Shown here: positions 44,367-54,831 of the stretch, piece by piece | Position numbering within the stretch: the stretch's first letter is position 1 | How the letters are laid out: every line of letters begins with the position of its first letter | Assembly: GCF_001544755.2 (NCBI RefSeq) | Contig: NZ_FCOF02000005.1 | Location: 229,932 to 293,931 of the forward strand | Source of the DNA: Caballeronia catudaia | GTDB taxonomy: Bacteria; Pseudomonadota; Gammaproteobacteria; Burkholderiales; Burkholderiaceae | Direction of reading: 5' to 3' | DNA: 64,000 bases | The notes under the pieces: model-generated | Databases searched by the model: none | What the model was told of the DNA's origin: nothing | Seen by the model: only the letters and a program-made list of their open reading frames with translations | Translations under genes and position numbers: made by a program

Positions 44367-45734
44367 TCATTCCATCGCGGAGTGCCTGAGGTCGTAGTCC
44401 ATCATCAGCGCGCGATTGTCCTCCCACATGCCGACGTAGTGAACCATGAAGCTGTCGGGGCGCCGGTAGATCCAGGGCGTGTTCACATCGATGAAGCTGC
44501 GGATGTGCGTCGCGTCGAATTCGGGCCGCGCCTCGAAGGCGCGAATGAAGAAGTGCTGGTCGCCGCGGCTCGAATACACGTGCGACTTGTCTTCGAGTTG
44601 CGCGCACTCGGTCATGACGTCCGCGAACGCATCGTAGTTGTGCTGATTGCGCTGAAAACCCATGATTCCGGAGTTGAAACTCCACGTTCCCATGTCGCGC
44701 GCGAGGACCACTTCGCGTTCGTGCGTGAGTGGCTCGAGCCGCTGGTTCATGTCGTTGATGAGCACGTCGGAGTCGATCCAGAACACCCATTGATGATGCG
44801 GCAGGTACTCGCGCAGCAACGCGGCCTTGAACCAGTTTCCGGAGCTTCTCCCGTCGCTCAGTTGGGCCGGAATGTCGCGATGCACATAGAGCGTATAGCC
44901 GTGACGCTCGCAGTAGCGCCTGAAATTGGCCTCGGCGATGCGCCCGTAACACGCGATGTTCGGCGTGTAGAGCATGACGACAGCGATCGCACGGCCCGGT
45001 TGCGACACGCTGTGCGTGGCCGGTTCGCGCACGCCGCTATCGGGCAGAGAGAGATACGGCACCCCGCGCGCGTTGCAATCGTTGATGTGCTCGAGAACGG
45101 CAGCGCGAAAACGCCGATGCTGCTTTTCGTCGCGAAAGCTCGCGGCGAACGCGTTCCAGGTTCCCCAAACGCTTTGGAGGTTGCTTGCCACCGGCGCCAC
45201 GACGTGGACCTCGCCGACGCGAAACTGAGGCGGACAGGCGTCGAATGCGTGGAGCATGGCGGCTTCGTCGTCCGGCAACACGACTCCGTAGCGGCACTTG
45301 CCGACGAGATCCGCGATGTTTCGACGCACGGAGTCGGTGTTGCGGAAGATCAGCACATCCGTCTGCGGAAGGTCGGATTCGGTGCAGGCGAGGAGCCAGT
45401 CCCGGCCCGCCATCAACAGCGGCAATTCCACCGGCTGAAGAATCGCGGCGTTGTCGCTCAGCAGAAGCACGATTTCGTTGGGCGCCGCCTCGCTCAGGTA
45501 GTGCAGCAGCGTTTCGTATTTGTAGACCCAGCGATGGGCGCCGCTGCTGCCGGACAGGTCCGACATGTCGATCTCCACGTGGCGATATCCAAGCGTGCGA
45601 GCGTAGTGCCGGTGGTTGGTGAATGCGCCGGGCGCGCGGTCGAACAGAAGGCTGATGACGATCATAAAAACGAAAGCGAGGAAAGTAACGGCTCGGCGCT
45701 CAAGGACGGGCCGCTCGGGCGAACTGCTTAGCAT
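44367..45734 (-). CDS. Membrane-anchored GT34-like glycosyltransferase (GMA12/MNN10 type)
   Basis: Protein of 455 aa: one N-terminal membrane segment (about residues 15-31), then two regions. The first (about 50-235) has a nucleotide-sugar-transferase look (RWVYKYETLLHYL, VLLLSDNAAILQ) but the DxD is replaced by SDN. The second (about 248-455) matches the galactosyl/mannosyl transferase GMA12/MNN10 family, with LLREYLPHHQWVFWIDSDVLI carrying DSD at 321-323 and a terminal WEDNRALM segment. Might decorate a surface glycan. It is divergent from the Lhr helicase (85 bases between starts) and isolated from other glycan genes. Start at ATG 45734; the frame extends upstream over the helicase start without homology. 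Confidence 0.78.
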   Translation of the reverse strand: MLSSSPERPVLERRAVTFLAFVFMIVISLLFDRAPGAFTNHRHYARTLGYRHVEIDMSDLSGSSGAHRWVYKYETLLHYLSEAAPNEIVLLLSDNAAILQPVELPLLMAGRDWLLACTESDLPQTDVLIFRNTDSVRRNIADLVGKCRYGVVLPDDEAAMLHAFDACPPQFRVGEVHVVAPVASNLQSVWGTWNAFAASFRDEKQHRRFRAAVLEHINDCNARGVPYLSLPDSGVREPATHSVSQPGRAIAVVMLYTPNIACYGRIAEANFRRYCERHGYTLYVHRDIPAQLSDGRSSGNWFKAALLREYLPHHQWVFWIDSDVLINDMNQRLEPLTHEREVVLARDMGTWSFNSGIMGFQRNQHNYDAFADVMTECAQLEDKSHVYSSRGDQHFFIRAFEARPEFDATHIRSFIDVNTPWIYRRPDSFMVHYVGMWEDNRALMMDYDLRHSAME

Positions 45735-45819
45735 CGCCGCCGCACGCCTCCGTTCGCATCGGACCTGTCTGAAAACCACGGGAAACACGCTATTTCTCAA
45801 GCGCCCATAAAATGTCCGG

Positions 45820-48800
45820 ATGATCCGAAAAGCCTTTTCCGCCGATGACGCCCTGCAGGGCTTCCATCCCGCCGTCGCGGGCTGGTTCCGCTCGCGCTTT
45901 CCCGCGCCCACCGCGGCGCAGGCCCGCGCGTGGCCGCTCGTGCACGCGCGCCGCTCGACGCTCGTCGCCGCGCCGACGGGCTCGGGCAAGACGCTCACGG
46001 CCTTTCTCGCCGCCATCGACGAACTCGTGCGCGATGGCATCGCGCTCGGCGGTGCGCTGCCGGACGAGACGCGCGTCGTCTACGTGTCGCCGTTGAAGGC
46101 GCTGTCGAACGACATTCACGTGAATCTCGAGGCGCCGCTCGCGGGCATCGCGCAGACTTTGCGCGAATCCGGCGTGGCCGCGCCGGAAATTCGCGCCGCC
46201 GTCCGCACCGGCGACACGACGCAGCAGGAACGCAACGCCGTGAAGAAGCGCCCGCCGCACATCCTCGTGACGACGCCCGAATCGCTCTACGTGCTGCTTT
46301 CGTCCGATTCAGGACGCGCGATGCTGTCGACCACGCGCACGGTGATCGTCGATGAAATTCATGCGGTCGCGGGCAGCAAGCGCGGCTCGCACCTGAGCCT
46401 GTCGCTTGCGCGGCTCGATGCGCTGTGCGAGGACGCGGGCGGGCAGCGTCCGGTGCGCGTCGGCTTATCCGCGACGCAAAAACCGATCGGGCTGGTCGCG
46501 AAGTTTCTCGTCGGAGAAAAGGAGCCATGCGAGATCGTCGATGTCGGCCATGCGCGCGCGCGCGATCTCGCGCTCGACATCCCGCCGATGCCGCTCGAAG
46601 CGATCATGTCCAACGACATGTGGGAACGCGTCTACGATCGTCTCGCGGACTTGTCGGCGCAGCATCGCACGACGCTCGTCTTCGTCAACACGCGGCGCAT
46701 GGCCGAGCGCGCGGCGCGGCATCTGACCGAGCGCCTCGGAAAGGAAGCGGTCGCGGCGCATCACGGCAGCCTCGCGCGCGAGCATCGGCTGGAGGCGGAG
46801 CAGCGTCTGAAGCGCGGCGAGCTGCGCGTGCTGATCGCGACCGCGTCGCTGGAACTGGGCATCGATATCGGCGATGTCGATCTCGTCTGCCAGATCGGTT
46901 CGCCCGGCTCGATCGGCGCGTTCCTGCAGCGCGTCGGACGCTCGGGGCATCACGTCGGCGGCACACCGAAAGGGCGGCTTTTTCCGACTTCGCGCGACGA
47001 TCTGATCGAATGCGCCGCGCTGCTCGACTGCGTGCGGCGCGGCGAGCTCGACGCGCTCTCGATCCCGCGCGCGCCGCTCGACGTGCTCGCGCAGCAGATC
47101 ACCGCCGAAGTGGCGTGCCGCGAGTGGGGCGAGGACGCGCTTTTCGAGCGCATCACGCGCGCGTATCCGTATTCGACGCTCGATCGCCAGCATTTCGACG
47201 CCGTGCTGCGCACGCTCGCGGAGGGCTATACCGGGCGGCAGGGCGTGCGCGCCGCGTATGTGCATCGCGATGCCGTGTCGCGCACGCTGCGCGGACGGCG
47301 CGGCGGCAAGCTGACGGCGGTCACGTCGGGCGGCGCGATTCCCGACAACGCCGATTTCGCCGTGCTGCTCGAACCGCAGGGCTTGCAGATCGGCACGGTG
47401 AACGAGGACTTCGCCGTCGAGAGTCTCGCGGGCGATATCTTCCAGCTCGGCAATACGTCGTACCGCATCCTGCGGGTGGAAGGCGGGCGCGTGCGCGTCG
47501 AGAACGCGAACGGCCAGCCGCCGAACATTCCGTTCTGGCTCGGCGAGGCGCCCGGCCGCAGCGACGAGCTTTCGCACGCGATTTCGCGGCTGCGCGGCGA
47601 TATCGACATGCGGCTCGAAAACGGCGGCGTCGATGAAACCGTCGCGTGGCTCGCACGCGAAACCGGCGTCGACGAAGAAGCGGCGCGGCAGATCGTCGAT
47701 TATCTCGCGCGCTCGCGCGCCGCGCTGACCGTGCTGCCGACGCAGGACACGCTCGTCATGGAACGCTTCTTCGACGAATCCGGCGGCACGCAACTCGTCA
47801 TTCACGCGCCGTTCGGCAGCCGCGTGAATCGCGCGTGGGGTCTCGCGCTGCGCAAACGCTTTTGCCGCACCTTCAACTTCGAGCTGCAGGCGGCGGCGAC
47901 CGAGGACGCGATCGTGCTGTCGCTGACGGGCAGTCACAGCTTCGTGCTCGATGAAGTGTGGCGCTATCTGAAATCCGCGACGGCGGAACACGTGCTGATC
48001 CAGGCGCTGCTCGACGCGCCGCTCTTCGGCGTGCGCTGGCGCTGGAACGCGACCAATGCGCTCGCGCTGCCGCGCTACACCGGCGGGCGCAAGGTCGCGC
48101 CGCAGTTGCAGCGCATGAAAAGCGATGATCTGCTCGCGGCGGTGTTTCCGGATCAGGTCGCATGCGCGGAGAACATCGTCGGCGAGCGGGAGGTGCCGGC
48201 GCATCCGCTCGTCGAGCAGACCATCGACGATTGCCTGCACGACGCGATGGACTGCGAAGCCTGGCTCGCGCTTCTGCGGCGCATCGAAACGGGCGATGTG
48301 CGGCTCGTCACGCGCGAGCTGCCCGCGCCGTCGCCGCTCGCCGCCGAGATTCTCTCGGCGCGGCCGTATGCCTTTCTCGATGACGCGCCGCTCGAAGAGC
48401 GCCGCACGCAGGCCGTGCTCGCGCGCCGCTGGGCCGATCCGCAATCCGCGGACGATCTCGGCGCGCTCGATCCCGACGCGATCGCGAGCGTGCGCGAGGA
48501 AGCGTGGCCCGACGTCACGAGCGCCGATGAGATGCACGAAGCGCTGACGACGCTCGCCTGCATCACGGAAACCGAAGCGCAGCGCGATCCGCAATGGCTC
48601 GCGTGGCTCGATGCGCTCGCGCATTCGGGCCGCGCGACGCGCCTGCAGATCGCGGAGCACGACGCGCTGTGGACGCCCGTCGAACGGCTCGCGTGCCTGC
48701 GCGCGGTCTACGGGCATGCGCCGATGCATCCGCCGCTGCTTCCGCCTCCCGGCTTCGACGACGCCTGGGCGCCCGACGACGCGCTCGTCGAAATCGTGCG

Positions 48801-50178
48801 CGCTCGGCTGTCGGGCGCGGGTCCGCTCTCCGTGCCGGAGATCGCGCGTCCGCTCGCGCTGCCCGCGTCGGCGATCGCGCTCGCGCTGACGCGGCTCGAA
48901 GCGCAGGGCTATGTGATGCGCGGCCGCTTCACGCCGGGCGCGCAGGCCGAGGAATGGTGCGAGCGGCATCTGCTCGCGCGGATTCATCGGTATACGGTGC
49001 GTCGGCTGCGGCGCGAGATCGAGCCGGTCGAGCGGCAGGATTTCATGCGCTTTCTGCTCGAATGGCAGCGCGTCGCGCCCGACGCGCACGGCGAGGGCCG
49101 CGACGCGCTCGGCGCCGTGCTCGAACAGCTGGAAGGTTTCGAGGCGCCGGCGGTCGCGTGGGAGGACGACATTTTGCCCGCGCGCATCGCCGATTATTCG
49201 GGCATGTGGCTCGACGAGCTTTGCCGCGCCGGCAAGCTCGTGTGGACGCGTCCCGCCGGACGTTCGCGCGCATCGGGCGGCCCGGTGCGCGGCACGCCGA
49301 TCGTGCTGCTGCCGCGCCGTCATCTCGATGCGTGGAACGCGCTGATGGCGCCCGACGAAGCACCGCGGCTTTCATCGCGTGCCGAACGCGTGTTCGATGC
49401 GTTGAAGGCCCACGGCGCGATGTTCTTCGACGAACTCCTCGCCGATGTGCGGCTTTTGCGCACCGAACTGGAAGACGCGCTCGGCGAACTGGTCGCTCTA
49501 GGGCTCGTCAACGCGGACAGCTTCGCGGGCCTGCGCGCGCTGCTCGCGCCAGCGGCGAAGCGCAACGCGTTCGCGCGCCGTCCGCGGCGCGGCGGTTTGT
49601 TCATCGGCGGAATGGACGATGCCGGCCGCTGGGCGCTCCTGCGCCGCGCGCAGCACGACGACGCCCGCAACGAAGGCGATATCGAGCACGTCGCGTTGAC
49701 GCTTTTACGGCGCTACGGCGTCGTATTCTGGCGTCTCCTGGAGCGCGAAGCTCAATGGCTGCCGCCGTGGCGCGACTTGCTGCGCGTCTATCATCGGCTG
49801 GAAGCGCGCGGCGAGATTCGCGGCGGGCGCTTCGTCGCGGGGCTCGCGGGCGAGCAGTTCGCGCTGCCCGAAGCGGTGCCGCTCCTTCGTGACATGCGCA
49901 AGCGGGCGAAGGACGGCGCGTTCGTCGCGCTCTCGGCGGTCGATCCGCTCAATCTGGTCGGCACGTTGTTGCCGGGCGAGAAAGTGCCGGCGCTCGCGGG
50001 CAATCGTGTGCTGTATCTCGACGGCGTGCCGGTCGGCGCGGTCATCGCGGGGAAGACGCGCTACTTCAGCGATGTCGAAGGCGAAGGGCGCGAGCGTGTG
50101 CGTCTCGCGCTGGTGAAGCGCAGCGCGCGTTCGCTCGGAGGTGGAATGGCGGGAGCGAGCGTAGCGCTGCGCAATTAG
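45820..50178 (+). CDS. lhr: Lhr-family DEAD/DEAH-box helicase
   Basis: Large superfamily 2 3'-5' helicase of 1452 aa (E. coli Lhr is of similar length). N-terminal RecA domain with Walker A APTGSGKT (51-58), Walker B DEIH (178-181), then [19 protein letters not shown] motif and QRVGRSGHH (motif VI) in the second RecA domain, followed by the winged-helix and Lhr-core domains and a long C-terminal extension with further winged helices. Implicated in DNA repair and unwinding of RNA:DNA hybrids in other bacteria. Single gene, not in an operon. Confidence 0.95.
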   Translation: MIRKAFSADDALQGFHPAVAGWFRSRFPAPTAAQARAWPLVHARRSTLVAAPTGSGKTLTAFLAAIDELVRDGIALGGALPDETRVVYVSPLKALSNDIHVNLEAPLAGIAQTLRESGVAAPEIRAAVRTGDTTQQERNAVKKRPPHILVTTPESLYVLLSSDSGRAMLSTTRTVIVDEIHAVAGSKRGSHLSLSLARLDALCEDAGGQRPVRVGLSATQKPIGLVAKFLVGEKEPCEIVDVGHARARDLALDIPPMPLEAIMSNDMWERVYDRLADLSAQHRTTLVFVNTRRMAERAARHLTERLGKEAVAAHHGSLAREHRLEAEQRLKRGELRVLIATASLELGIDIGDVDLVCQIGSPGSIGAFLQRVGRSGHHVGGTPKGRLFPTSRDDLIECAALLDCVRRGELDALSIPRAPLDVLAQQITAEVACREWGEDALFERITRAYPYSTLDRQHFDAVLRTLAEGYTGRQGVRAAYVHRDAVSRTLRGRRGGKLTAVTSGGAIPDNADFAVLLEPQGLQIGTVNEDFAVESLAGDIFQLGNTSYRILRVEGGRVRVENANGQPPNIPFWLGEAPGRSDELSHAISRLRGDIDMRLENGGVDETVAWLARETGVDEEAARQIVDYLARSRAALTVLPTQDTLVMERFFDESGGTQLVIHAPFGSRVNRAWGLALRKRFCRTFNFELQAAATEDAIVLSLTGSHSFVLDEVWRYLKSATAEHVLIQALLDAPLFGVRWRWNATNALALPRYTGGRKVAPQLQRMKSDDLLAAVFPDQVACAENIVGEREVPAHPLVEQTIDDCLHDAMDCEAWLALLRRIETGDVRLVTRELPAPSPLAAEILSARPYAFLDDAPLEERRTQAVLARRWADPQSADDLGALDPDAIASVREEAWPDVTSADEMHEALTTLACITETEAQRDPQWLAWLDALAHSGRATRLQIAEHDALWTPVERLACLRAVYGHAPMHPPLLPPPGFDDAWAPDDALVEIVRARLSGAGPLSVPEIARPLALPASAIALALTRLEAQGYVMRGRFTPGAQAEEWCERHLLARIHRYTVRRLRREIEPVERQDFMRFLLEWQRVAPDAHGEGRDALGAVLEQLEGFEAPAVAWEDDILPARIADYSGMWLDELCRAGKLVWTRPAGRSRASGGPVRGTPIVLLPRRHLDAWNALMAPDEAPRLSSRAERVFDALKAHGAMFFDELLADVRLLRTELEDALGELVALGLVNADSFAGLRALLAPAAKRNAFARRPRRGGLFIGGMDDAGRWALLRRAQHDDARNEGDIEHVALTLLRRYGVVFWRLLEREAQWLPPWRDLLRVYHRLEARGEIRGGRFVAGLAGEQFALPEAVPLLRDMRKRAKDGAFVALSAVDPLNLVGTLLPGEKVPALAGNRVLYLDGVPVGAVIAGKTRYFSDVEGEGRERVRLALVKRSARSLGGGMAGASVALRN

Positions 50179-50185
50179 AGAAGCG

Positions 50186-50407
50186 TCAAGTCTTCTTGAC
50201 GATCTTCGTCGTGAACGGTCCGCTCGCGACGACCGGCACATCCTTCACCGGCACGCCCGGATAATCGACGACACGGTTCACGTTCGACGCCGGACGGATG
50301 CGAAACGACGGGCGCAAGCCGTCGCGCGCTCCGCCGACGATCGTGTTCATCGCCTGTCTGTCGAGCTCGACGCTGTCGGCGAGATCCCTGATTTTGATGA
50401 CGGCCAT
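50186..50407 (-). CDS. Short peptide with double-glycine leader (RiPP/bacteriocin-like)
   Basis: Peptide of 73 aa. The first 26 residues read like a leader: IKIRDLADSVELDRQAMNTI then V-Gly-Gly at 24-26, matching the ELDRxAMxxIxGG pattern of short GG-motif peptides; the remaining 47 residues are basic and rich in Pro, Val and Arg with no Cys. A very good ribosome site (GGAGG 6 bases upstream) supports the ATG at 50407. No C39 peptidase, ABC exporter or modification enzyme is visible within this window. A 7-bp hairpin (50184-50201) overlaps the stop codon. Function unknown; an exported or processed peptide is the working idea. Confidence 0.75.
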   Translation of the reverse strand: MAVIKIRDLADSVELDRQAMNTIVGGARDGLRPSFRIRPASNVNRVVDYPGVPVKDVPVVASGPFTTKIVKKT

Positions 50408-50840
50408 GAGTGTTCCTCCGTAATGGGGAGTCGACGTGTCCGATGAGTATAGGCAAACTGCGTGGACGCTCATCGGTCGGGAAAACGCCAAGGGCGGCAA
50501 AAGGCCGAAGTCTTCTGCCGCAGGACGCTTGCGAAAATCGATGCGAGAGCCGTGCCAGATTGAGGCCCAACCGTGTCAGAGCACGACAACGCCTTGATTC
50601 GTCGAGGTTTTGAGCAACTCCGGCCACGCCGTGCGAACGTCCGCGCCGAATGATATGCCGCTCACACGCCGACACTCGTCATCGATGTGTCGGTCTCCGA
50701 ACGACATGTGCGCGATACCGCTCATGATCGAAAACGCCATTTGCACAAGCGTCATGCGAAGGCTAGTATCGACAGAGCACCCCGGGGGTTGTTACGACAA
50801 GTGGATTGTCGATCGATTGGAGCCGCGTCGCGTCCCACAG
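50408..50840. other. Intergenic region between GG-motif peptide and Ser/Thr kinase
   Basis: About 430 bases shared by two divergent genes. No open frame with a ribosome site, no clear promoter consensus and no terminator were found by eye. Confidence 0.5.
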
Positions 50841-52991
50841 ATGACAAGTTTTGCGCAAGCGATACGAATATATCGGGGCGACGGCGGGTCGCGCGACGAG
50901 TTCTTTGCCGGCGTGGACGGCGCACTGGCGACCGAGCAGACGCCGCCGAAGCGGCTCATGGAGATCCTCGACGAGGAACATGCGGCGCGGCCGTTGCCGC
51001 CCGACATCTATGCGGCCATCCGGCGGCGCATCGAGCATGCCGCGCGCACGCGTCCCGATGCGGATTCCGCCACGGGCTCCGCCGGCCGCGACGAAACGCG
51101 CCTGCAGACCACGCCCGGCTTTTCGCCGCCGCCATCGCGCGATCCGAGCAGCGGCACCGGCGGCACTTTCGGCCAGGCGACGCAGGTGATCGTGGACCGC
51201 GATCAGCAGATGAAGGGCGTCGGCGACACGCTCAACAGCCGCTTCGTGCTGGAGGAGTGCCTCGGCATCGGCGGCATGGGCACCGTGTACAAGGCGCTCG
51301 ATCTGCGCAAGCTCGAAGCGTCGGACCGGCGTCCGTATGTCGCGATCAAGGTTCTCAATCTCCAGTTTCGCGGCAATCCGAAATCGCTGATCGCGCTGCA
51401 GCGCGAGGCACGCAAGGCGCAACAGCTCGCGCATCGGAACATCGTCACCGTGTACGACTTCGACCGCGACGGCCAGGTCGTCTATCTGACGATGGAATAT
51501 CTGTCCGGCCAGCCGCTGTCGCGATTGCTTCGGAACCCGAATTTCAAGGGCATGCCGTTCGCCGAAGTTTTTCCGATCTTCAAGGGCATGGCCAACGCAC
51601 TCGCTTACGCGCACGAGCGCGGCTTCGTGCACTGCGACTTCAAGCCCGCCAACGTGTTTTTGACGGACACGTCGGAAGTGAAGGTGATCGATTTCGGCAT
51701 TTCGCGCGTGATTCAACGTCCTGAAGAAGAATCCGAAGCGACCGTGTTCGATCCCGGCAGCCTCGGCGCGATGACCCCCGCGTATGCGAGCCCGGAAATG
51801 ATGGAGCATCGCGAGCCCGATCCGCGCGACGATATTTACGCGCTCGCCTGCATCGCCTATGAACTGCTGACGGGCAAGCATCCGTTCGATCGCGTGCCCG
51901 CGCTGCAGGCGAGGAGCGCGGGCATGAAGCCGCAGCGCCCGGACAATCTCGGCAACAAGCAGTGGAAAGCGCTGAAGGCCGCGCTCGCGTTCGAACGCGA
52001 GGCGAGGACGCCGAGCGTCGCGCAATTCCTCGACGAAATCAGCGAGGACCACGCCGCGACGCCCGCGGGCCGCAAGGCGAAGAAAAGCGCCGCGCCGAAG
52101 CTCGCGTTCGGCGCGGCGGTGGTCGCGACGGTGGCGATCGCGGGCGCGGGCTACTATTTCTACGATCAGTCGAGAGGCGGCGAGGACACTGCGCGCGAAG
52201 CGCCGCCGCGCGCATCGGATGGCAGCGCGACGGGCGTAGTGACGCCGCACGCGCCCGGCGCCCCGCCGGCTTCCGCCGTGGTCGTTACGCCCGCGGTGCC
52301 CGCGACGCCCGTTCCCCAGCTCACGACGGCGGCCGTCACGCCCGTGCTCGCGAGCGTGCCGTGCTCGGCGCTCGTCGCGTCGGTGCACGATCAGACCGTC
52401 GACGTGCAAGGCTTCGTGTCGCAGAAATACGGCCTCGCGCGGCTCAAGGAAGCGCTCGGCCGCGTTCCCGGCGTGAAGACCACGAACTTCGGCGTGCAGC
52501 AGGTCGCCGACGACAAATGCGATCTGCTCAAGGTGTTCGGCGCTTACTGGACGGCCAACCGGCAGTCGGGCAGACCGGCTTCGGTGCACACGCGGTCGCG
52601 CGCGACGCGGCTCATCGAAGGCGATCCGCTGATCGTCGATCTGATGACGCCCGGGTTCGATTCCTACGTCAACGTCGATTACTACATGCTCGACGGCAGC
52701 GTCGTGCACCTGGTTCCGAATGCGCGCTCGCGGGACAATCAGGCGCCGCCGAACTACACCGCGACCATCGGCACGATGGGCGATTGGGTCGTCGGCAAGC
52801 CGTTCGGCTCGGAGATGATCGTGCTGACGGTCGCGCCCGCGCCGCTTTTCGACGCCCCGCGCCCCGACAGCGAAGCGAAAACCGAGTATCTGCGCGCCGT
52901 CGAGAAGCGCCTGTCCGCGCTCGCGGGCAAGTACGGACGCGACCGGGTGGCCGTCGATATGTTCCAGATCACCACGCAGGCCAAAAAGTAG
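50841..52991 (+). CDS. Membrane Ser/Thr protein kinase with C-terminal DUF4384 domain
   Basis: Protein of 716 aa. N-terminal unstructured region (to about 120), Hanks-type kinase domain (about 134-400) with GIGGMGTVY glycine loop, VAIK (Lys170), HCDFKPANV catalytic loop (264-272) and DFG (284-286); SPEM replaces APE. HCD in place of HRD makes it a non-RD kinase. One membrane segment at about 420-441, a Pro/Ala/Val linker, a BON-like module with two cysteines (PCSALVASVHDQTVDVQGFV, quoted in part, and DKCDLL), and a terminal DUF4384 domain (LVPNAR...GDWVVGKPFGSEMIVLT). Layout implies a cytoplasmic kinase with a periplasmic sensor. Start ATG 50841 is inferred; no strong ribosome site. Divergent from the GG-motif peptide. 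Confidence 0.87.
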   Translation: MTSFAQAIRIYRGDGGSRDEFFAGVDGALATEQTPPKRLMEILDEEHAARPLPPDIYAAIRRRIEHAARTRPDADSATGSAGRDETRLQTTPGFSPPPSRDPSSGTGGTFGQATQVIVDRDQQMKGVGDTLNSRFVLEECLGIGGMGTVYKALDLRKLEASDRRPYVAIKVLNLQFRGNPKSLIALQREARKAQQLAHRNIVTVYDFDRDGQVVYLTMEYLSGQPLSRLLRNPNFKGMPFAEVFPIFKGMANALAYAHERGFVHCDFKPANVFLTDTSEVKVIDFGISRVIQRPEEESEATVFDPGSLGAMTPAYASPEMMEHREPDPRDDIYALACIAYELLTGKHPFDRVPALQARSAGMKPQRPDNLGNKQWKALKAALAFEREARTPSVAQFLDEISEDHAATPAGRKAKKSAAPKLAFGAAVVATVAIAGAGYYFYDQSRGGEDTAREAPPRASDGSATGVVTPHAPGAPPASAVVVTPAVPATPVPQLTTAAVTPVLASVPCSALVASVHDQTVDVQGFVSQKYGLARLKEALGRVPGVKTTNFGVQQVADDKCDLLKVFGAYWTANRQSGRPASVHTRSRATRLIEGDPLIVDLMTPGFDSYVNVDYYMLDGSVVHLVPNARSRDNQAPPNYTATIGTMGDWVVGKPFGSEMIVLTVAPAPLFDAPRPDSEAKTEYLRAVEKRLSALAGKYGRDRVAVDMFQITTQAKK

Positions 52992-52998
52992 GCGCGAA

Positions 52999-53811
52999 TC
53001 AGGGCTTCGTAGCCGAAGCCAGCACGCAGGGCATCGGCACGAGCAGCTCGCCGTGCTGCGAGTACGCCTTGACGGCCGTGCGCACGTCCTGTTCGATCGA
53101 CGCAAGCGCGGCTTTCGATTGCGCGCGCAGCAGCGCCGCCATGCGCACGCCGCCATGCATCAGCCCGTCGAGCGGTGTTTCCGGCAGCACGAGATGCCAG
53201 GTCTGCTCGACTTCGTCGGCGCGCGCGTCGGAAAAGCCCGCTTCCGTCAGCACGCGCACACACTCTTCCGGATCGCTGAAGCGGAAGAAGGGCGGTGAGG
53301 GCGGCAGACCGACATCGAGTTTCCCGTGAACCTGAATGGCGTCGAGCACCATGCCGAAGCCGACGGCCCGCTCGGGCGCCGCCCACGCGGTGAACGCGAC
53401 GCGTCCGCCCCGGCGCAGCACGCGCGCGGCTTCTTCGAGCGCGCGTTCGGGCTCCGGAAAATGCAGCACGCCGAAGCTGACGCCGACCGCGTCGAAGCTC
53501 TCGGCGTCGAAGGGCAGATGCTCGGCGCCCGCGATCTGGAATTCGATCTCGGGATGAAGCTGGCGCGCATGCGCGATCATCGACGCGGAGAAATCGACGG
53601 CCGCCGCGGTCGCGCCGCGCTCGATCGCCGCCGCGGCGAGATTGCCGGGCCCGGCGGCGACATCGAGCATGCGCGTGCCGGGACCGATCTGAAGCGCATC
53701 GAGCAACGCCGGATGCGACTGGACAGTGAGCCTACCGAAATAATCCTCGTACGACTGGACCACATGCTCCCAGCCGTCCTTCTCGAACGCCGCGAAATCC
53801 TCGAATTGCAT
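52999..53811 (-). CDS. Class I SAM-dependent methyltransferase
   Basis: Methyltransferase of 270 aa, Methyltransf_11/UbiE-like. Motif I LDVAAGPGN (49-57), acidic AVDFS at the end of beta-2, FDAVGVSFGVLHFPEPE (motif for beta-4), and VLRRGGRVAFTAWA. Substrate unknown. Converges with the kinase gene, 7 bases between stops; same strand as the phasin gene upstream (73 bases). Confidence 0.9.
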   Translation of the reverse strand: MQFEDFAAFEKDGWEHVVQSYEDYFGRLTVQSHPALLDALQIGPGTRMLDVAAGPGNLAAAAIERGATAAAVDFSASMIAHARQLHPEIEFQIAGAEHLPFDAESFDAVGVSFGVLHFPEPERALEEAARVLRRGGRVAFTAWAAPERAVGFGMVLDAIQVHGKLDVGLPPSPPFFRFSDPEECVRVLTEAGFSDARADEVEQTWHLVLPETPLDGLMHGGVRMAALLRAQSKAALASIEQDVRTAVKAYSQHGELLVPMPCVLASATKP

Positions 53812-53884
53812 GACGCACCTCCGCCCGCCGCTCGCGCGGCCTGGGTCGTTGCCGGAGGCCGGGCCTCGCGAGGCAGACGCGAGG

Positions 53885-54307
53885 CTAGGTCTTGGGCTTC
53901 TCGATAGAAGCTTTCAGCTCGTTCAGCGCGTCTTCCATGCGCTTGCTGACGAGCGCATAGGCTTCGGCCTGAGTCTGCTGGGTCGTGCGCGCGATGTCCT
54001 GCATGTCGGCGAGAGCGTTGTGCAGCGCGCGTTGCACGACTTCGTTGGCGTTGAAGGGAGGCTGAGTCGACGTGGTGGCCAACTGTCTCGCGATGGCTTC
54101 CAGGTCGCCCAAGGTCCGGCGCAGGATTTCGAGTTGTTTGTCGCGCAGCGCTTCCATGCCGCCGAACGCGACGCGATTGGTCGCCGCGAGCGCCTCGACG
54201 TCCTTGCGCCGCGATTCCATGATCGCGGTGACGTCGAACCCCGGAAGCTGGTACTGCTGGAACATGGCGGCAAACTGGCTGAACGGATCGCTGAAGTTTT
54301 GATTCAT
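53885..54307 (-). CDS. Phasin-family protein
   Basis: All-helical amphipathic protein of 140 aa with the phasin pattern: N-terminal FSQFAAMFQQYQLPGFD, then ESRRKDVEALAATNRVAFGGMEALRDKQLEIL (quoted in part: DVEALAATNRVAFGGM), and repeated Gln/Ala helices. Phasins coat polyhydroxyalkanoate granules; this short type may also be a free cytoplasmic phasin-like protein. GGGAGG lies directly upstream of the ATG at 54307. No PHA synthase in the window. Confidence 0.85.
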   Translation of the reverse strand: MNQNFSDPFSQFAAMFQQYQLPGFDVTAIMESRRKDVEALAATNRVAFGGMEALRDKQLEILRRTLGDLEAIARQLATTSTQPPFNANEVVQRALHNALADMQDIARTTQQTQAEAYALVSKRMEDALNELKASIEKPKT

Positions 54308-54619
54308 CGTGCCTCCCCAGGGTTTTCTCGGTCGAATGCGAGCCACGCTTGCGGGCAAAAAGGCGAGCCTGGCCCGTCCGGCACGGGCCGTGCGCGAAAC
54401 CATGCCAACGCGCACCCCGGCACCTGATACTACCAATATAAGCCGTGGATTTGGGGCAAGGGAAAACACCAGAACGAACGGTCTTCGCGGGGGGACGTGC
54501 GGTCGGAATTTGATGCAGATCAAATCGTGCCGCAGCGCGCAAGCGACCATTGAAGCATGGCGGCGGCGCGAGCAGATGACCGCGCAAGCGCCGAGCCGCC
54601 CGAGGGTCGGGAGAACATC
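54308..54619. other. Intergenic region upstream of phasin
   Basis: About 310 bases holding the divergent starts of the phasin gene and the 63-aa membrane protein. No gene or clear terminator seen. Confidence 0.45.
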
Positions 54620-54811
54620 ATGATCAGGGGTGAAGGGCGCATCGTAGCGGCTCTGGGCGCCGTGTTCCTCTCGCTGGGCGGCATCCATGCGGCGCTGCGC
54701 GGTCTGCTTTTCGACGAGACCGCCGTGATGTACTACGGCGTGCTCGCGATTCTCATCGGGGCTGCGTCGTTCGTCGTGATGCTCACACCGTTGCCGAGCG
54801 ACGAGCCCTGA
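54620..54811 (+). CDS. Small two-helix membrane protein (63 aa)
   Basis: Short hydrophobic protein: segment one about residues 8-29 (VAALGAVFLSLGGIHAALRG), segment two about 37-57 (VMYYGVLAILIGAASFVVML), short charged ends. GGGAG precedes the ATG at 54620. No family recognised. Convergent with the next minus-strand gene, 20 bases between ends. Confidence 0.7.
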   Translation: MIRGEGRIVAALGAVFLSLGGIHAALRGLLFDETAVMYYGVLAILIGAASFVVMLTPLPSDEP

Positions 54812-54831
54812 CGATTCCTGCGTTCAAGGCT

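Noticed and set aside
46465..49323. Minus-strand open frame of 952 residues
   Set aside because: Shadow of the Lhr helicase gene, with typical antisense Arg/Ala/Gln composition.
50763..53156. Minus-strand open frame of 797 residues over the kinase gene
   Set aside because: Shadow of the kinase; no recognisable domain.
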